A stretch of DNA of 64,000 nucleotides. Source: Vitrella brassicaformis (Eukaryota; Sar; Vitrellaceae). The stretch spans positions 80,195-144,194 of the forward strand of contig CDMY01000831.1 in assembly GCA_001179505.1 (NCBI GenBank), read 5' to 3'. The notes under the pieces are model-generated. The model ran no database searches and was not told where the DNA came from. It saw nothing but the letters and a program-made list of their open reading frames with translations. Shown one piece after another: positions 61,032-64,000 of this stretch. Position 1 is the first letter of the stretch; each line of letters starts with the position of its first letter. The translations under genes and the position numbers were made by a program.

Positions 61032-63699
61032 CTATGTAAGCCCTCTCGCAGACGGGCAGACCTTCTCGAATTTCTCGCCTGCAGCCAGCCCCTCTCCCAC
61101 ACAGTACCCCACCTGTGCGCCATCATATAGACAGCACTTAGACGACTCGGGGCAGTCACCGTCCCCGGCACACCCCCGCAGCCCCCGCACACTCGACGCC
61201 CTCACCATCCCCGACATGACGGCCCCGTGTTCGATGGCCGGCACCGGCACTTCAATGACGGGATCGTTCTTGAGATAGCAGGACGACTTGTCCCTGTGGA
61301 AGGTGTAGGCCGCGCAGGGCCGCACCTGTTGCCCCTCGTGCATGAAGACGTTCTCCCTGAGACACCGATGCGCGCACTCCCCCTCGCTGATGCCCATGAT
61401 CCGCAGGAAGTCGGTGCCCGTCTCGCCGTGAACGACCAGCTGCGCTTCTCTTTTGAAGTCGAAGTTGATATTGGTGTTAGGCAACGGGTGGATGCAGCCC
61501 TGACCGGGGGTGGGGTTCACGCGGATGCCTGACGAGAAGACGGGGCTGTATTGGGCTGCCTTGTTGGGGATGAAGTCGTCTTTGACGTAGCAGCACGAGG
61601 TGACGTTGCCAAGGTTTTGGCGGCAGTTGGGGCGGAACGAGTAGCCGCCTGAGTCGAAGGCCGAGATGGTGCGCCGCATGCACTCTGTCTCGGTGAGGCC
61701 CTCCAGTGTGGTCGCCGAATTGACGTCGGGGAAGTCGACATCAGGCACGGGGACGATACAGGTGCCTGCAGATCGACACCTTATGCACACTGACTGTATT
61801 GTGTTCGTCGGTGGGCAGCGCAGCTTTCTCACCTGCTGTGACGGTCGCTGGGAGATCCCATGATCCGTCTTGCGTCGCGTTGTTGGCTCCTCCCCCGCTG
61901 CCGTTGGCGTCGGCTAACAGGCTGGACGTGTGCCACAGATGAGTAGTCTCGTCATCAGCCAGCCCCTGCGCACCCCGCACGCTGCTCAGGGCCTCCTCCT
62001 TTACTCCATTCTCGCCCGTCTCGCCTTTCTCCCCCGTCTCGCCCTCTTCTCCCGTCTCGCCGTTGTCGCTCTCTTCATCTTCAAATTGATAGCTGGACAG
62101 AAAGCCAGGCGGGCAATCATACGTCGCCTCAGGGATGCACATGCCCATCCGAGTCTTGGGTTTCTGGCAGCACTTCTGTTTGTTGGCCTGGCAGACGTTG
62201 TAGGTGTCGATGTTCCGGCAGGTGGCCTGCCCAGTGGGGTGGCGGAGGACGGTGTCCCCGCCTGCGGGGAAGAGGAAGATGGGGCTGGTCTTGAGGTAGC
62301 AGATGCGGTCGCTGGGGCTGTACGTGGCCGCCGCGCATATCGACGAGGCCGCGGGGGGTGCGGTCGACGTGCTGCACCTCAGAGCGCACTGCAGCAAAGG
62401 AGAGAGAGGGACAGACCATATTGCCGTCATTCATGGATGGATGTGAGTGATGGTCGTAACCTCCGCAGCGGAGGCCACTTGGGGGACAGCGGCATAGTCA
62501 GTGCCGCCTTCGCCAACTATGGGATGGCTGTCGCTCTCGGGGTCATAGTTGGCGCTCATTCTGACACACACCATCCAAACACACACGGAAGGAAGGCATC
62601 CCTTGGCGTGTGCAGTGAGGGATGTCGTCTCCAGCTCACCCGGGCCGTGGGTACACGCAGTGGAAGCTGTGCTGCACTCTGATGCCGCTGCCGATGCCCA
62701 GAGCTGGCACCAGGGCCATCTTCTCGTTGCTGCGGACCAGCCCCTTGATGTAGCACCCCTGACCCGGCACATGCGAGTAGCCACCTGTGTGTGCAGAAGC
62801 AGGTATCAGAGCGACCAACACTCAATCATCATAATCATCATGTGTGTGTGTGCCGACCGTAACGTCACACCCACCAGATTTCGGCCAGTGCAGAGCCTCC
62901 AGCATGCACTCGACCTCTGATATCTCCTTCTCGATGGCGTGGACGTCGGCCGTCCCCCTGATGTCCGTGTCCGGCAGCGGAAGGATGCACAACCCTGCAT
63001 AGCAGCCAGGCCATGCCATGGACGGACGAGCGAGCACACATACGCCTGGAACCATCAAGCGGGCTGGGCTGCTCCTACACATGACATACCTGTGGGCGCC
63101 GAGTTCTGAAGCGTCGCGTAATCCGCCAGACCGATCCCTGCACACACAGACAGACAATCACTGAGATGTGGCAGAGAGAGCCCTGATGGTGCTCCCATCC
63201 CTCACTCACCTGGCACGCTGACCAGCACTGCTCCTGCACCCTCTTCGCCGCCACCGACATCCGGTTCGGTCTGCTCCTCCCGTCCAGCTCCAGCAGCCGC
63301 CGTCGGGTGCACACTCTCCGCCTTTTCTTGACCACGGTCACCAGCACCACCATCATCGTCACCGCCACCGTCACCACCTGAGTAGTCCTTCCCCCCTTTG
63401 AGCGGCGGGCTCTTCACGTCGCCTTCCGCCTCGGTTGCTGCTGGCCCGCTGCTGTCGGCGAAGGGTTTGAGCAAGCTCTCCACAATGCCGGCGCTGGCCT
63501 TCTGTGACTCGGAGTAGGCGAACCGTTTGGGCCGGGGGAAATTGAGCAGGTGGAGCCGGTTGTATGCCTTGTCATGCGTTGACTGTGACTCCGGTTCCTC
63601 GTCAAATGGGGCTGCCGTGGCGGGCGGGAGGCAGCCCAGGAGGGACAGAGTCAGGAGGGGGAGTGCGGCACGGCCCTTCCGAGGCATCCTTGGTTTCAT
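61032..63699 (-). CDS. Secreted or surface cysteine-rich repeat protein, PAN/Apple-like
   Basis: ATG 63699 opens a signal peptide (ALPLLTLSLLGCLPPATA), then an acidic, Gly/Asp-rich region. Downstream are recurrent units beginning CILPLPDTDI, CIVPVPDVDF or CIHPLPNTNI. These are followed some 25 residues on by a VECMLEAL / TECMRRTISAF / GECAHRCLREN helix and by paired Cys such as SCCYVKDDFIP and SCYLKNDPVIEV. This Cys spacing is PAN/Apple-like, a fold used by apicomplexan-lineage surface proteins for binding. Another Cys cluster reads QKCCQKPKTRMGMCIP. A short run of six Gly-X-Y triplets rich in Glu and Thr lies near 62.0-62.1 kb. The end CPSARGLT is at the TAG at 61032. About seven exons. Ligand unknown. 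Confidence 0.65.
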
Positions 63700-64000
63700 T
63701 TCAGGGTGGTGTACGGGAGCTCGGTGAAAAATAGTGCGCAGTCACTGTGTCGTTATTTTGTTCTTCCGAGATCATGATGTGCACATGTCAAACACAGTCA
63801 TGCATTCCTTCCCGCATCCTCACTATCCACACGCACGCCAGACGGCCGAGTCAAAACACGGACGGGCACACGCAGACCAACAGTCGAAAACGCATGCACC
63901 CAAATACCGTCCCACCACAAAAATAGTCACAAAGGGAGGCAGGCAGGCAGGCAGGCAGGCGCCGAGAGAGGGCAACTGTGCTGCCCCCCCCCCCCCCCCC
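63700..64000. other. 5' flank of the secreted-protein gene, ending in poly-C
   Basis: No coding signal. A GGCA repeat lies at 63936-63960 and the window ends in a run of 14 C. A similar homopolymer borders the N gap at 6051. Confidence 0.5.

Noticed and set aside
61930-62682. Plus-strand open frame opposite the secreted-protein gene
   Set aside because: Antisense shadow of Cys-rich exons, with no supporting start context or domain.

Overview
This is nuclear DNA from a GC-rich, plastid-bearing protist. Every well-supported gene is eukaryotic, and most are split by many short GT-AG introns of about 50-150 bases. Introns and untranslated regions are loaded with (TG)n, (CTGT)n, (GGCT)n and (ATCC)n microsatellites. 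The NifU-like protein carries a signal peptide followed directly by a Phe-Phe transit-peptide start, the targeting code of complex red-derived plastids. With the kinesin, the HPR-like helical-repeat protein and the secreted cysteine-rich protein, this fits an alveolate, most likely a chromerid alga such as Vitrella. The species assignment is inference.

Layout, left to right: the 5' end of an unknown minus-strand gene (1-178); a small RIIa-like/EF-hand-like protein (318-1447, +); exosome subunit RRP45 (1718-3861, -); cullin-RING ligase subunit RBX1 (4021-4651, +); proteasome deubiquitinase USP14/UBP6 (5792-9651, -, with a 300-base assembly gap in an intron); a large helical-repeat protein (9785-12291, +); a coiled-coil protein (12631-about 14600, -); a kinesin (14928-19313, +); a protein kinase (20187-23051, -); an unrecognised accessory stretch (about 23.6-28.4 kb, +); a GT10 fucosyltransferase (28764-30996, -); a coiled-coil/proline-rich protein (31123-34917, +); plastid NFU (35307-36503, -); AP-3 beta (36763-41712, +); an intronless basic protein (42431-43048, +); tubulin cofactor D (43464-50101, +); exportin-2/CAS (50450-55270, +); an ankyrin protein with an apparent frameshift (56190-57874, -); a tandem tRNA-derived repeat (58088-58515); a 97-residue protein (58649-59043, +); a ZFAND1-like AN1 zinc-finger protein (59326-60316, +); and a secreted cysteine-rich repeat protein (61032-63699, -).

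The genes are mostly housekeeping: ubiquitin-proteasome (RBX1, USP14, ZFAND1-like), RNA decay (RRP45), trafficking and transport (AP-3 beta, exportin-2), and microtubules (cofactor D, kinesin). There is no operon logic. Much of the window is arranged as head-to-head pairs separated by only 100-260 bases. Those spacers repeatedly carry the 8-mer AGCTCGCA, in either orientation, which I propose as a core-promoter or 5'UTR element.

The least ordinary parts are this promoter motif, the 23.6-28.4 kb locus with its four-copy AT-rich core repeat, and the duplicated Pol III-box repeat at 58.1-58.5 kb.
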